From an uncultured Verrucomicrobiota bacterium (GTDB lineage Bacteria; Verrucomicrobiota; Verrucomicrobiia; Limisphaerales; UBA9464), in contig CAIMMI010000307.1 in NCBI GenBank assembly GCA_903842505.1, forward strand, positions 1 through 45,604: 45,604 bases of DNA, in the 5' to 3' direction. Shown here one piece after another: positions 36,578 to 44,652 of this stretch. The position numbers and the translations under genes are program-made. Numbering within the stretch: the first letter of the stretch is position 1; every line of letters starts with the position of its first letter. Under the pieces are notes generated by a model. The model did not search any database. It worked only from the letters and a program-made list of their open reading frames with translations, and had not been told where the DNA came from.

Positions 36578-37311
36578 TGGCCGATGCGGGCGGGCCCGAC
36601 GTGGCCCGTCCGGAATCTTTCGTGAAGACGATCGTTGTCACCGGAGTGACCCGGGGTCTGGGCCGGGCGATGCTGGAGGAATTCGACCGCCTGGGTCACC
36701 GGGTCATCGGATGCTCGCGATCGAAGAGTGCGATCGAGGCGCTGCGCCAGAGCTTTCCGGCGCCCCATTACCTTGATGCCGTGGATGTTTCGGATGACCA
36801 TCAGGTCCACTTCTGGGCGCGCCATGTCCTCGCAGAGTTCGACACGCCCGACATGATCGTGAACAACGCCGGCCTGATGAACACCATCGGTCCCGTGTGG
36901 TCGGTGTCGGCGGAGGACTTCCGGAAGGTCATGGCGACGAACGTCGACGGAATCGCGAACATGGCTCGGCATTTCCTGCCGGCCATGATCCGGCGCGGGT
37001 ACGGGGTGATGGTGAATTTCAGTTCGGGCTGGGGTCGGACGGCGGACGCCGGCGTGGCGCCCTACTGCGCCAGCAAGTGGGGGGTGGAAGGCCTGACTCA
37101 GGCGATGGCGCAGGAGGTTCCACCGGGCCTGTGCATCGCTGCGTTGAACCCCGGCATCATCAACACGGAGATGCTTCGCGGATGCTGGCCCGGATCCGCT
37201 CCAGGGGTGGATACCACGGCTCTCTGGGCCAAACGCGTCGTCCCTTGGTTGCTGGCCTTGAGCCCGCTCGAAAATGGCCAGTCGCTGACGGCACCGGGGG
37301 CTTCTTCGTGA
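36577..37311 (+). CDS. Short-chain dehydrogenase/reductase
   Basis: The 244-residue SDR is a cytoplasmic NAD(P)-dependent oxidoreductase. The cofactor motif is VVTGVTRGLGRAM (TGxxxGxG) at about residues 20-32, NNAG is at about 96-99, and the catalytic Ser and YxxxK are in MVNFSSGWGR and PYCASKWGVEG. It starts at ATG 36577, overlapping the acnA stop by one base. Its own stop overlaps the epimerase GTG start. The substrate is not identified. Confidence 0.92.
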
Positions 37312-38075
37312 GCTGCCTTCGCCTCGCCCACCCCGGTCCGGTGGTGGTGACAGGTTCCGCCGGTCGTTTGGGCCGGGCCGTGACGGCCCACCTCCTCGGG
37401 GAGGGCGTGCAGATCCGGGCCTTCGACCGGAATCCAACGCCGGGCGTGGATCCTCGAGGGGATTCAAGCCTGCTCGACAGCGCCGCCCTGGACCGGGTGA
37501 TGGCCGGCGCCGGGACCTTGATCCATCTGGCGGCGACCCCCCAGGACGAGGATTTCGACTCGGAACTGGTCCCGAACAACGTCCTGGGACTCGAGCGCGT
37601 GATGCGGTCCGCCGCCCGCGCCGGCGTGCGGCGCTGGATCCTCGCCAGCAGCATCCAGGTCAACCTCCGCCAGTCCCGCGAAGGTCCCTGGCCGATTCGG
37701 GTGACCGATCCGATCTCTCCCTTGCGTTGGTACGCGGCGACCAAGGTCCTGCTGGAATCGGCCGGCTATTCTCACGCCCGGGACCATGGGATCGAGGTCG
37801 TGGCGGTCCGTTTGGGTTGGTGCCCCCGGGATGCCGCACAGGTGCGGGAAATCGAGGAGGAAGCGATCGCACAGGATACGTTCCTGAGCCCGGGGGACGC
37901 CGGACGCTTCTTTGGGTCGGCCGTTTCGCAGGCGATGGATCCGGGATTCCGGGTTGTTTTCGCCACGAGTCGGCCAGTCCGGAACTGGGTATTTGACCCG
38001 GAACCCGCCCGGACACTGCTCGGATGGGAACCCTTGGACGTGTGGCCCTTGGGCGCGCTAGAGTGTCGGTCATGA
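37308..38075 (+). CDS. NAD-dependent epimerase/dehydratase family protein
   Basis: The 255-residue extended-SDR protein starts at GTG 37308, overlapping the previous stop by 4 bp (GTGA). VVVTGSAGRLGRAV is the TGxxGxxG nucleotide-binding loop, LIHLAATPQDED is the usual second motif, and LRWYAATKVLLE holds the catalytic Tyr and Lys. It resembles UronateDH/NAD-epimerase-like proteins in size. The substrate, possibly a sugar acid, is not certain. The frame is open far upstream, but that part reads antisense-like through the SDR gene and is rejected. Confidence 0.88.
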   Translation: MSCLRLAHPGPVVVTGSAGRLGRAVTAHLLGEGVQIRAFDRNPTPGVDPRGDSSLLDSAALDRVMAGAGTLIHLAATPQDEDFDSELVPNNVLGLERVMRSAARAGVRRWILASSIQVNLRQSREGPWPIRVTDPISPLRWYAATKVLLESAGYSHARDHGIEVVAVRLGWCPRDAAQVREIEEEAIAQDTFLSPGDAGRFFGSAVSQAMDPGFRVVFATSRPVRNWVFDPEPARTLLGWEPLDVWPLGALECRS

Positions 38076-38920
38076 AACGATGGTTGATCGCGGCGATGGC
38101 CGCGGTGCTGTCGGCCGTCGGCGTGTTTGCCGCGCCGACGAACACCCTGGAGTCCCTGGTAAAGCTTTGGCGAAGCGGCAAGGTCGATCAGGCACTGGAG
38201 GCGACGTCCACCGCGCTGAAAGAGGAGCCGAATAACGCGCGTCTGTTGAGCCTGAGGGCCCAGATGCGACTGATGACCGGCCAACGCGCCGGGGCGGAGC
38301 AGGACCTGACCGCGGCGATGGATCTGGAGCCGGAGTCCGCCTGGCTTCGTCAGGAGCGGGCGCAGGTTCGATTCCGGCTGGGGAAGGTGGAGGAGTCGGT
38401 GCAGGACTTCGACAAGGCGGTCGAACTCGCCCCCAGGCTCCTGCCGCAAAACTGGCAGCGCGGAATCGCACTCTACTACGTGGGGCGGTTCGCGGATGGA
38501 CGGAAGCAGTTCGAGGTGCATCAAGGCGTGAACCCGCAGGACGTGGAGAACGCGGCCTGGCACTTCCTTTGCACAGCCCGCGAGAAGGGCGTGACGAACG
38601 CCCGCAATGTCCTCATCCAGGTCGAACGCGACGGACGGGTCCCGATGAAGGAGATCCAGCAGTTGTTCGCCGGGAAGGCGACAACGCTCGACGTGCTGCA
38701 GGTGGCCGCGAAGGCGGACAATGAGGCCGATCGCAAGGAGCAACAGTTTTACGCGCATCTCTACCTGGGCCTGTATTTCGAGGCGACGGGCAGCCTGAAG
38801 GAACGGGATGACCATATCCGGGAGGCAGCAAAGCTGGCCGATCCGGACAACTACATGGGCGCCGTCGCGCGCGTTCACGCCCAGCGCCTCAAACTGACTT
38901 TCACACCGACCAAACCATGA
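38072..38920 (+). CDS. TPR-repeat exported protein
   Basis: The 282-residue product starts at ATG 38072 in a 4-bp overlap with the epimerase stop. It has a signal peptide (MKRWLIAAMAAVLSAVGVFA) and then about four tetratricopeptide repeats from residue 27. These include LVKLWRSGKVDQALEATSTAL, LRAQMRLMTGQRAGAEQDL and QVRFRLGKVEESVQDFDKAV. A C-terminal helical part has YAHLYLGLYFEATGSLKERD. It is a protein-protein interaction scaffold in the periplasm. The function is unknown, and there is no obvious link to aconitase apart from the operon. Confidence 0.88.
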   Translation: MKRWLIAAMAAVLSAVGVFAAPTNTLESLVKLWRSGKVDQALEATSTALKEEPNNARLLSLRAQMRLMTGQRAGAEQDLTAAMDLEPESAWLRQERAQVRFRLGKVEESVQDFDKAVELAPRLLPQNWQRGIALYYVGRFADGRKQFEVHQGVNPQDVENAAWHFLCTAREKGVTNARNVLIQVERDGRVPMKEIQQLFAGKATTLDVLQVAAKADNEADRKEQQFYAHLYLGLYFEATGSLKERDDHIREAAKLADPDNYMGAVARVHAQRLKLTFTPTKP

Positions 38921-40509
38921 GTTCTTCCAAACCCGGCGGCAAACAGCCCTTCTGGGCAGCCGCCATCCAGGATCGTCGTCGTCCGTCCCGTCCCGCCCCC
39001 GCCGAGGAGCGGTCTCCGCGCCGGCCCCGTCGTTCCGCTTCCGCTACTCCGCCCCCGGGCGCTGGCGCCGGCGACGCTCCCGAAGGAGCGCCTTCCGAGT
39101 TGCCCGCATCGACCCTTTACACCCCGGCGCGTCCCGCTCCCGGCCGTCCCGTGCGACGGACCTTCCGCGCGGGAGTCGAAACCACCCGACCGGCAGGCAC
39201 GGGCGAAGGCGTCCCCGCTGCAGTCCGTCCGCCCGTCCGCCCGGGTGCTTCAGGTCGACCCGGCGCCCCGGTCAAGCCCGCGGATCCCGCCGTCGTGGCC
39301 CAGGCACGCGAACGCCGCGAATCGAAGCGGACTCCCGCCTCGTGGGCTGCGCGGATCGTGGCCCGATCCAGTGCAGAGGTGCCTGCGGACCGGGAATTGC
39401 GCGCGACGCTGAAGTCGATCGACCTGCTGAAGCCCGATGATGCGCGATGGATCAGTCGCGCGGTGTTCTCTTATTTCCGGTGGCATGAGTGGCTGGATCA
39501 GGGACGTGCGCTGGAGAAGCGCCTGGACCAGGCCATGGGCTTTGCCGACACCTATTCGCGGCATCCGCACGCGGTCAAGGATGAGGCCTTGCGGATGGGC
39601 GCTGTCCCCGAGTGGATCGGCACGGTGATGGACGTGCCGATCGGTTGGCTGCGCGCCCTGCAGCGGGAACCCCGGCTCTGGCTGCGCGGTCGCCCCGGCA
39701 CCGCACCCCGGTTGAGCCTGACGCTCGGCGGGACGCCGGATGCCATCCCCGGCGTGCTGCCGGATTCGCTCGAGTACAAGGGGTCCCGGGATCTGTTCAG
39801 GACCGGAGCCTTTCACCGGGGCGAATTCGAGATCCAGGACGTGGCCTCCCAGGCCGTCGGTCACTGCTGCGCGCCCGGATCCAGTGGCGCACCCGAGAAG
39901 TGGTGGGACGTCTGCGCCGGCGAAGGCGGCAAGACCCTCCATCTGTCCGATCTTCTCGCCGGGAAGGGCGAGGTGCTGGCCACCGACCGCGCGAAGTGGC
40001 GTCTGGATCGGTTGCAGCAACGCAGTTCCCGCGCGAAGTCGCAGGGCATCCGCTGGTCGCTCTGGGACGAGGGTCGTCCCGTGCCGGCCGCCGGTGGCTT
40101 CGACGGCGTGCTGCTCGATGCCCCCTGCAGCGGCGTCGGCACCTGGGGTCGCAATCCGCATGCCCGATGGACGACGACTCCCAAGGACGTCGAGGAACTG
40201 GCCGAATGCCAGAAGCGCCTCCTGGAAAGCGCCTGCAAGGGCGTGAAGCCGGGCGGCAAGCTGATCTACGCGGTCTGCACGCTCACCCGCCCGGAAACCA
40301 CCGAGGTCGTTGCCGCGTTCAGTGCCAAACACCCGGAGTTCGAACCCTGCGTGATCCCCCACCCGTTCGATCCCGCCGCTGCCCCGTCCGCAGAGCGGAT
40401 GTTCTGGCCCCAGGACACCGGCGGAAACGGCATGTTCGTCGCCGGTTGGCGGCGGAAGGAGATCTCCGCTTCGAAGCCTCAGGCTCCGACACCAGCGGTC
40501 GCGTCCTGA
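38917..40509 (+). CDS. RsmB/NOP-family RNA cytosine-C5 methyltransferase with long disordered N terminus
   Basis: The product is 530 residues. Residues 1-150 are Pro/Arg/Ala-rich and probably disordered. A helical NusB-like part follows at about 150-250, then the SAM-dependent methyltransferase core from about 300. The core has WWDVCAGEGGKTLHLSDLL (SAM loop), DRLQQRSSRA, LLDAPCSGVGTWGRNP (catalytic Cys) and YAVCTLTRPE (second Cys). This is the two-cysteine m5C methyltransferase arrangement of RsmB, which modifies 16S rRNA. The ATG overlaps the TPR stop (ATGA). It is the last gene of the five-gene run; no terminator is visible before the 170-bp repeats. Confidence 0.9.
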   Translation: MSSSKPGGKQPFWAAAIQDRRRPSRPAPAEERSPRRPRRSASATPPPGAGAGDAPEGAPSELPASTLYTPARPAPGRPVRRTFRAGVETTRPAGTGEGVPAAVRPPVRPGASGRPGAPVKPADPAVVAQARERRESKRTPASWAARIVARSSAEVPADRELRATLKSIDLLKPDDARWISRAVFSYFRWHEWLDQGRALEKRLDQAMGFADTYSRHPHAVKDEALRMGAVPEWIGTVMDVPIGWLRALQREPRLWLRGRPGTAPRLSLTLGGTPDAIPGVLPDSLEYKGSRDLFRTGAFHRGEFEIQDVASQAVGHCCAPGSSGAPEKWWDVCAGEGGKTLHLSDLLAGKGEVLATDRAKWRLDRLQQRSSRAKSQGIRWSLWDEGRPVPAAGGFDGVLLDAPCSGVGTWGRNPHARWTTTPKDVEELAECQKRLLESACKGVKPGGKLIYAVCTLTRPETTEVVAAFSAKHPEFEPCVIPHPFDPAAAPSAERMFWPQDTGGNGMFVAGWRRKEISASKPQAPTPAVAS

Positions 40510-40516
40510 TCCCGGC

Positions 40517-40894
40517 TGAGGCCAAGGGAATGGGCGGGGCGGGGGAGTGGTTCACGCGGAGACGCGGAGACGCGGAGAGGGCGTTTGATGGGGGGAGCGC
40601 GTGATGTCTGGATTGGCGCGAGGGAAGTCCCCGGGTTAACCGGAAACCACCAAGCCCAAGTCCTCGGCGATCTCCGCGGCTCCGCGTGAGGCCAAGGGAA
40701 TGGGCGGGGCAGGGGAATGGTTCACGCGGAGGCGCGGAGACGCGGAGAGGGCGTTTGATGGGGGGAGCGCGTGATGTCTGGAATGGCGCGCGGGAAGTCC
40801 CCGGGTTAACCCGAAACCACCAAGCCCAGGACCTCGGCGATCTCCGCGGTTCCGCGTGAGGCCAAGGGAATGGGCGGGCGGGGGAGTGGTTCAC
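40517..40894. repeat. 170-bp tandem repeat (two full copies plus partial)
   Basis: The unit begins TGAGGCCAAGGGAATGGGCG and recurs at 40517, 40687 and 40857, a period of exactly 170 bp. The first two copies differ at about nine positions; the third stops after about 38 bp. Each full unit has a CGCGGAGACGCGGAGACGCGG run near its left end and TCTCCGCGGCTCCGCG (or the TTCCGCG variant) at its right end, so it can fold on itself. The 397-bp gap between the RsmB gene and intI is nothing but these repeats. Confidence 0.9.
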
Positions 40895-40906
40895 CCCTCA
40901 GCGGAC

Positions 40907-42547
40907 TCAATCCGTCAGCACCCGATAGGTTCCCTCCTCCACGATCTCCCCACGTCGTCCGGACCCGGGCGTTTGCCGAACCACCGCCTCTTCCTCCGGC
41001 GCTGCGTCGGACGCCGGTTCGGACGGGCTTTCCGGGGCGACCTCATACTTCACCACGTCGTCCCGCAGTTCTCCGGTGTCATCCAGCGGGCTCATCACCC
41101 CGATGCCGGGCCTCCGCATCACGTGGGTATAGATCTGGGTCGTCTCCACGCTGTTGTGCCCCAGCAGTTCCTGCACGGATCTCAGGTCCGTTCCCCGTTC
41201 CAGCAGGTGGGTCGCAAAACTGTGACGCAGGGTGTGGCAGGCGACCTTCTTCTCGATCCGGGCCAGGCCCGCCGCCGTCTTCACCGCCCGCTGCACCGCC
41301 GTCTCATGCGCATGATGCCGACGCTGGATTCCCGTCCGAGGATCCACCGCCAACCGCTTCGCTGGGAATACCCACATCCAGGCCCACTCCTTGCCGGCCT
41401 CTGGATACTTCCGGTCCAGGGCGTCCGGCATCCAGACCCCGGGCAACCCCACCGCCCGATCCGACTCCCACAGCACCCGCACCCGCGCCAGATGCGTCCG
41501 CAACGGTTCCCGCAGGGCCGAGGGGAGCATGACGACCCGATCCTTGTCGCCCTTGCCCTCGCGGACCACGATCTGTCCCCGATCGAAATCGAGGTCTTTC
41601 ACCCGGAGTCGGAGCCCCTCCATCAGGCGCAACCCGGTCCCGTACAGGACGCGCGAAATCAGGCCCAACGTGCCCTCCATGACATCCAGCAGGCGTTGGA
41701 CCTCGTTGCGGCTCAGTACCACCGGCAGCCGTTGCGGCCTTCGGGCCCGGACCACCTCCTTCAAATCTCCCAAGGGCCGCTCCAGGACCGTGCCGTACAG
41801 GAACAACAGCGCGCTCAAAGCCTGGTTCTGCGTGCTCGCCGACACGTTCCGCGCCACCGCCAGATACTCCAGGTACTCCCGAACCTCTTCCTCCGACAAC
41901 GCCGCCGGGTCCGCCCCCTCATGAAAACTCAGGAAACGCCGGATCCAGTCGCGGTAACTCTCCTCCGTCCTCAGCGCATAACGCCGCAACCGCATGCACG
42001 CCTGAAACCGCGGCAGCCACGGCTCCAGCACCTCCGCACCCTCCACCGCGGACTGCCCGGCGGTCATGGATCGGTCGGATCGGTCGGATCGGTCGGATCC
42101 GACTGATCCGACTGATCCATCCCTCACTTCCTCAGCGCCCCGCGCCTCCACCCCCGGCCCCGTCGTCTTCAGCCGGAATGCCGCACGCAACTGCCCGCGT
42201 TCATCCTCCTCCAGGTGCCAGTTCTGGATCCCTCGCACGAACACCGCCAGCGCCTGCCGGATCTGATCCCGTTGCCACACCCCGATCGGCGGGTCCTGCA
42301 CGTCCAGGTCCGACAGGAAATGCTCCACCAACACCTCCACCGGCCCTTCCTGCGGATGCCGCCGGACGAACTTCAGGAAGCGCTGCACATGGATGCTCCA
42401 CCAGTGCAGCTTCTCGGCCGGAAGCGGTACCCGCTGCGTCTCCCACAGCCGCCTCAGCCACGCCGGATCCGACCCCATACCCTCGCCAGACGCCTTGCCG
42501 CCACCCGATGCACCGCCGCCTGCTTGTCCCGTTGAAGCCCGTTCCAC
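40907..42547 (-). CDS. intI: Integron integrase (IntI-type tyrosine recombinase)
   Basis: The 546-residue tyrosine recombinase has the IntI-specific insert between the catalytic motifs: [20 protein letters not shown] and [12 protein letters not shown]. It also has [39 protein letters not shown] and GIGVMSPLD. Catalytic residues are the Arg of [12 protein letters not shown], the H-x-x-R of HTLRH and the final Tyr of QIYTH. Two N-terminal parts (about 25-135 and 170-260) are SAM-like core-binding domains joined by a Gly/Ser/Val/Asp/Arg repeat linker. A C-terminal extension of about 60 residues, acidic, is unusual. GTG 42547 or ATG 42478 may be the start. It reads away from attI and the cassette, as integron integrases do. 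Confidence 0.95.
   Translation of the reverse strand: MERASTGQAGGGASGGGKASGEGMGSDPAWLRRLWETQRVPLPAEKLHWWSIHVQRFLKFVRRHPQEGPVEVLVEHFLSDLDVQDPPIGVWQRDQIRQALAVFVRGIQNWHLEEDERGQLRAAFRLKTTGPGVEARGAEEVRDGSVGSVGSDRSDRSDRSMTAGQSAVEGAEVLEPWLPRFQACMRLRRYALRTEESYRDWIRRFLSFHEGADPAALSEEEVREYLEYLAVARNVSASTQNQALSALLFLYGTVLERPLGDLKEVVRARRPQRLPVVLSRNEVQRLLDVMEGTLGLISRVLYGTGLRLMEGLRLRVKDLDFDRGQIVVREGKGDKDRVVMLPSALREPLRTHLARVRVLWESDRAVGLPGVWMPDALDRKYPEAGKEWAWMWVFPAKRLAVDPRTGIQRRHHAHETAVQRAVKTAAGLARIEKKVACHTLRHSFATHLLERGTDLRSVQELLGHNSVETTQIYTHVMRRPGIGVMSPLDDTGELRDDVVKYEVAPESPSEPASDAAPEEEAVVRQTPGSGRRGEIVEEGTYRVLTD
42066..42121. repeat. Palindromic 9-bp repeat inserted inside intI
   Basis: Three tandem ATCGGTCGG units run into two inverted ATCCGACTG units. 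Together they form a long palindrome inside the intI coding frame. In the protein this appears as a Gly-Ser-Val / Asp-Arg-Ser repeat linker (about 17 residues) between the two N-terminal domains. All units are multiples of three bases, so the frame is kept. Confidence 0.85.
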
Positions 42548-42589
42548 AAACCCATATTTCGCAGCCTATACAGCCAATGCAAATTCGTT

Positions 42590-42618
42590 TTGACAGACCC
42601 ACCCAACTACGCTGCCAT
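42590..42618 (+). promoter_or_regulatory. Candidate cassette promoter (Pc-like) in the attI region
   Basis: A perfect TTGACA at 42590-42595 is followed 17 bp later by TGCCAT (42613-42618), a weak -10. It points toward the cassette and would start transcription about 10 bp before the attI crossover. In mobile integrons a promoter at this position drives cassette genes. Confidence 0.5.
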
Positions 42619-42642
42619 TCGTCAGTCTAAACAACGTTAGCC
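42619..42642 (+). other. attI insertion site of the integron
   Basis: The sequence TCTAAACAACGTTAGCC ends in GTTAGCC at 42636-42642. The AAACAA(A/C)GTT context is typical of attI crossover sites. Recombination would cut between G42636 and T42637. It lies about 90 bp from the intI start and on the opposite side of the cassette from attC. Confidence 0.8.
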
Positions 42643-43104
42643 CTGCTACGCCACATGAAATTCGTCACCTCCACACTTCTCATTTCATGCCTTCTGATTG
42701 TTGACGGTTGCGGTCGTGAGCAGGCGGCTCAGGTTTCCTCGGCAGAGCAGTTGGAGAACTTGGTTGGTCGTCGCGTTGAGTTGGTTGGTGTCGTTTCCAA
42801 CACAACCGCACCGCAGATTCTTGGGGTGGATTTATGGGGCATGGAGAAGCTTGCAGGCCAGAGCGTGCGCGTTTCTGGTGTTCTTCAGCGTACCGTCATC
42901 ACCATGAGTGGGGATCACGGCCGAGCCATTGATTCTGGACAGGACGGTTTTGCGCTGCCCCTCTTCCGAGGTGCTGGGACATATTATAGATTACAGGAGG
43001 CGAGTTATGTTGCACAGAGGTAGGGCTAACCACCTCAGCGGAATAGATCGGGCGGATGAAGGCGTGGATCACGATTGAGTGGTCACGCCCGATTTATTTC
43101 GCGG
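42637..43104 (+). mobile_element. Single integron gene cassette (468 bp)
   Basis: The cassette runs from TTAGCC after the attI crossover to the G of the attC R' box (GTTGGAC at 43104). In its excised circular form the R' box would read GTTAGCC, the exact complement of the R'' box GGCTAAC at 43024-43030. The single gene (42655-43023) occupies nearly all of it, as is normal for cassettes. Its codon use and base composition look less GC-rich than the flanking genes. Confidence 0.9.
42655..43023 (+). CDS. Cassette-encoded lipoprotein of unknown function
   Basis: The 122-residue product starts MKFVTSTLLISCLLIVDGCG, a lipoprotein signal with the lipidated Cys in IVDGC at about residue 19. The mature part has two similar strands, GRRVELVGVVSNTT and GQSVRVSGVLQRTVI. 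This resembles an OB-fold-like or small beta-barrel domain. It ends LQEASYVAQR. I recognise no known resistance or metabolic family. The ATG is 18 bp after the attI crossover, and the stop is directly against the attC R'' box, so the gene has no room for its own promoter. Expression depends on a promoter near attI. Confidence 0.85.
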   Translation: MKFVTSTLLISCLLIVDGCGREQAAQVSSAEQLENLVGRRVELVGVVSNTTAPQILGVDLWGMEKLAGQSVRVSGVLQRTVITMSGDHGRAIDSGQDGFALPLFRGAGTYYRLQEASYVAQR

Positions 43105-43110
43105 TTGGAC
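43024..43110 (+). repeat. attC recombination site of the cassette (87 bp)
   Basis: The R'' box is GGCTAAC (43024-43030) and the R' box is GTTGGAC (43104-43110, fitting GTTRRRY). Between them GCGGAATAGATCGGGCG (43038-43054) pairs with CGCCCGATTTATTTCGC (43086-43102) at 15 of 17 positions. This gives the imperfect stem required for folding the bottom strand. An alternative inner pairing of GGCGTG with CACGCC is possible. These features are those of an integron attC. Confidence 0.88.
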
Positions 43111-43392
43111 GGAGCCGCGGGGGAGTTCCGGGGCTATAGGAAAACTACGTCAACCTGACCGACCGGAGGATGGGGCGCACGGAGGCACGGGCGGTTGGGA
43201 CTGTAGTTCGGTCCGGGACTGAGGGGTGGAAGTGGACGAACTGTGCGGATGGACTGTGGTTGTGGGCCTGGAGTTCGGGCTCCGTCGGGGTTTTCCTCCG
43301 ATGAGGGCGTGGACCTTGCCCGGGCGTCGTTCGCATGCGATGCGGACGGCACCGTCCTCCGTGGCAGGCAGTGGGCAGGGCGTGGCATCGGT
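43111..43392. other. Gene-free stretch between attC and IS91-type transposase
   Basis: GC-rich, with no supported gene and no second attC. It includes a GGAG-TTCGG-GCTCC hairpin near 43271. In IS91-type elements the ori end lies downstream of the transposase, so it should fall inside this stretch. I could not identify its exact boundary. Confidence 0.4.
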
Positions 43393-44652
43393 TCATGAGG
43401 TGTCGCCGATGGCCGGCGGTTCTCCGAGTTGGATCCGGGCCCGGCGAGCGCCCTCGGCCAATGGAGTGAATCTTCCCTGCGCATCCAGACGCCCGATGCA
43501 TTGAAGTTCTGCGGCTCCGCACCGTGGACAGGCTATGTCCTCTTCGACGTGACGGACTGGGTGGGGCTCCACCGGTGCGATGGCAACGTGCCAGCGCGAG
43601 TCCTTCAGCGCCTCGCGCGCCAGCGGCAGCATCCGTTTGCGGCGGTTGTTCCCGAGCAGGCCGTAGTGACGGATCTTGGTGAAGCCCTCGGGCAGGACAT
43701 GGAGGGAGAGGCGATGGAGGAACTCAACGCCCGACAGGGTCATCGTCTTGAGCGTGGATCCGTCGCGATAGTCTTTGTAACGGAAGCTGACCGTCCGGTC
43801 GGTCATGGATGTGATCCGGCTGTTGGCGATGGCGACGCGGTGGGTGTAGCGGCCGAGATACTCCAGGACGGATTCCGGTCCGGTGACGGATCCTTTCCCG
43901 AACACGATCCAGTTGCGGGATCGAAGGGTGGCGATCATCGCCCGCCAGGCGGGATCTCCCTTCCAGCCTGCCAAGGTTCCTTCGAAGGTCAGCTTGCCGT
44001 GGTGCCGGAGTTGTTGAAGTCCGTCGATGAACTTGCCGGCGAACATCGCGGCGACCGCCTTTACCGGGAAGAGGTAGCGCGACTGGGCGGGACCGACCCA
44101 ACGGTGGGATCCGTCCGGGGCGGTCTGAAGTCCCCCGCCTGTGACCAGGCAGTGAACATGGGGATGGTCCATGAGGTTCTGTCCCCAGGTGTGGAGCAAG
44201 GCGGTGACGCCCAGTTCGACACCGAGTCGTTCGCGTCCGAACTGGAGCAGCGTGGCAGAGGCGGCGTCGAAGAGGAGGCGGTAGAGCAGAGCCTGATTCT
44301 GGAGAACCAGCGGACGGAGGATGGACGGAAGCGTGAAGACCCAGTGGTAGTATCGCACCGGCAGGAGCGACTCGCGCTGGGCCTCCAGCCATTGCTCCCG
44401 ACGTTGCCCCTGGCAATCCGGGCAATGGCGATCCCCGCATCCGAGGGGACGCCAGTGCGAGGAACGGCAGAGGGCGCACTGCCACAGCGACCACCCGACG
44501 CGGCCGGTGTGGCAGTGACTGAGCTGATCCAGGACGTGGAGGGTGTGCGGGGACTGGGGATACAGACCGGTAAACTCCGGGAGGAAGCGTCGAAGGACGG
44601 CTCCCACGGAGGGCCGGTCGGCAACCGGAGCCCCGCAACGGGGCGCCCCCAT
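43393..44652 (-). CDS. IS91-family (Y1/HUH) transposase
   Basis: The 419-residue transposase of the IS91 group moves DNA by rolling-circle transposition. The N-terminal zinc-binding part has CALCRSSHWRPLGCGDRHC followed by PDCQG. The HUH motif lies in MDHPHVHCLVTGG, and the single catalytic tyrosine is in VLEYLGRYTHRVAIAN. A C-terminal region with the HYGLLGNNRRKRMLPLAR block follows, and a final CPRCGAAEL zinc finger. It shares one base with the end of the upstream tyrosine recombinase gene, so the two are co-translated. No terminal inverted repeats are expected for this family. Confidence 0.95.
   Translation of the reverse strand: MGAPRCGAPVADRPSVGAVLRRFLPEFTGLYPQSPHTLHVLDQLSHCHTGRVGWSLWQCALCRSSHWRPLGCGDRHCPDCQGQRREQWLEAQRESLLPVRYYHWVFTLPSILRPLVLQNQALLYRLLFDAASATLLQFGRERLGVELGVTALLHTWGQNLMDHPHVHCLVTGGGLQTAPDGSHRWVGPAQSRYLFPVKAVAAMFAGKFIDGLQQLRHHGKLTFEGTLAGWKGDPAWRAMIATLRSRNWIVFGKGSVTGPESVLEYLGRYTHRVAIANSRITSMTDRTVSFRYKDYRDGSTLKTMTLSGVEFLHRLSLHVLPEGFTKIRHYGLLGNNRRKRMLPLAREALKDSRWHVAIAPVEPHPVRHVEEDIACPRCGAAELQCIGRLDAQGRFTPLAEGARRARIQLGEPPAIGDTS

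Noticed and set aside
42548-42636. A LexA/SOS box for intI
   Set aside because: No CTGT-N8-ACAG-like operator could be seen in the attI/intI promoter region, so SOS control as in Vibrio and class 1 integrons is not supported.
43111-43392. A second integron cassette or attC after the first
   Set aside because: No further GTTRRRY box with a paired stem was found before the transposase gene.
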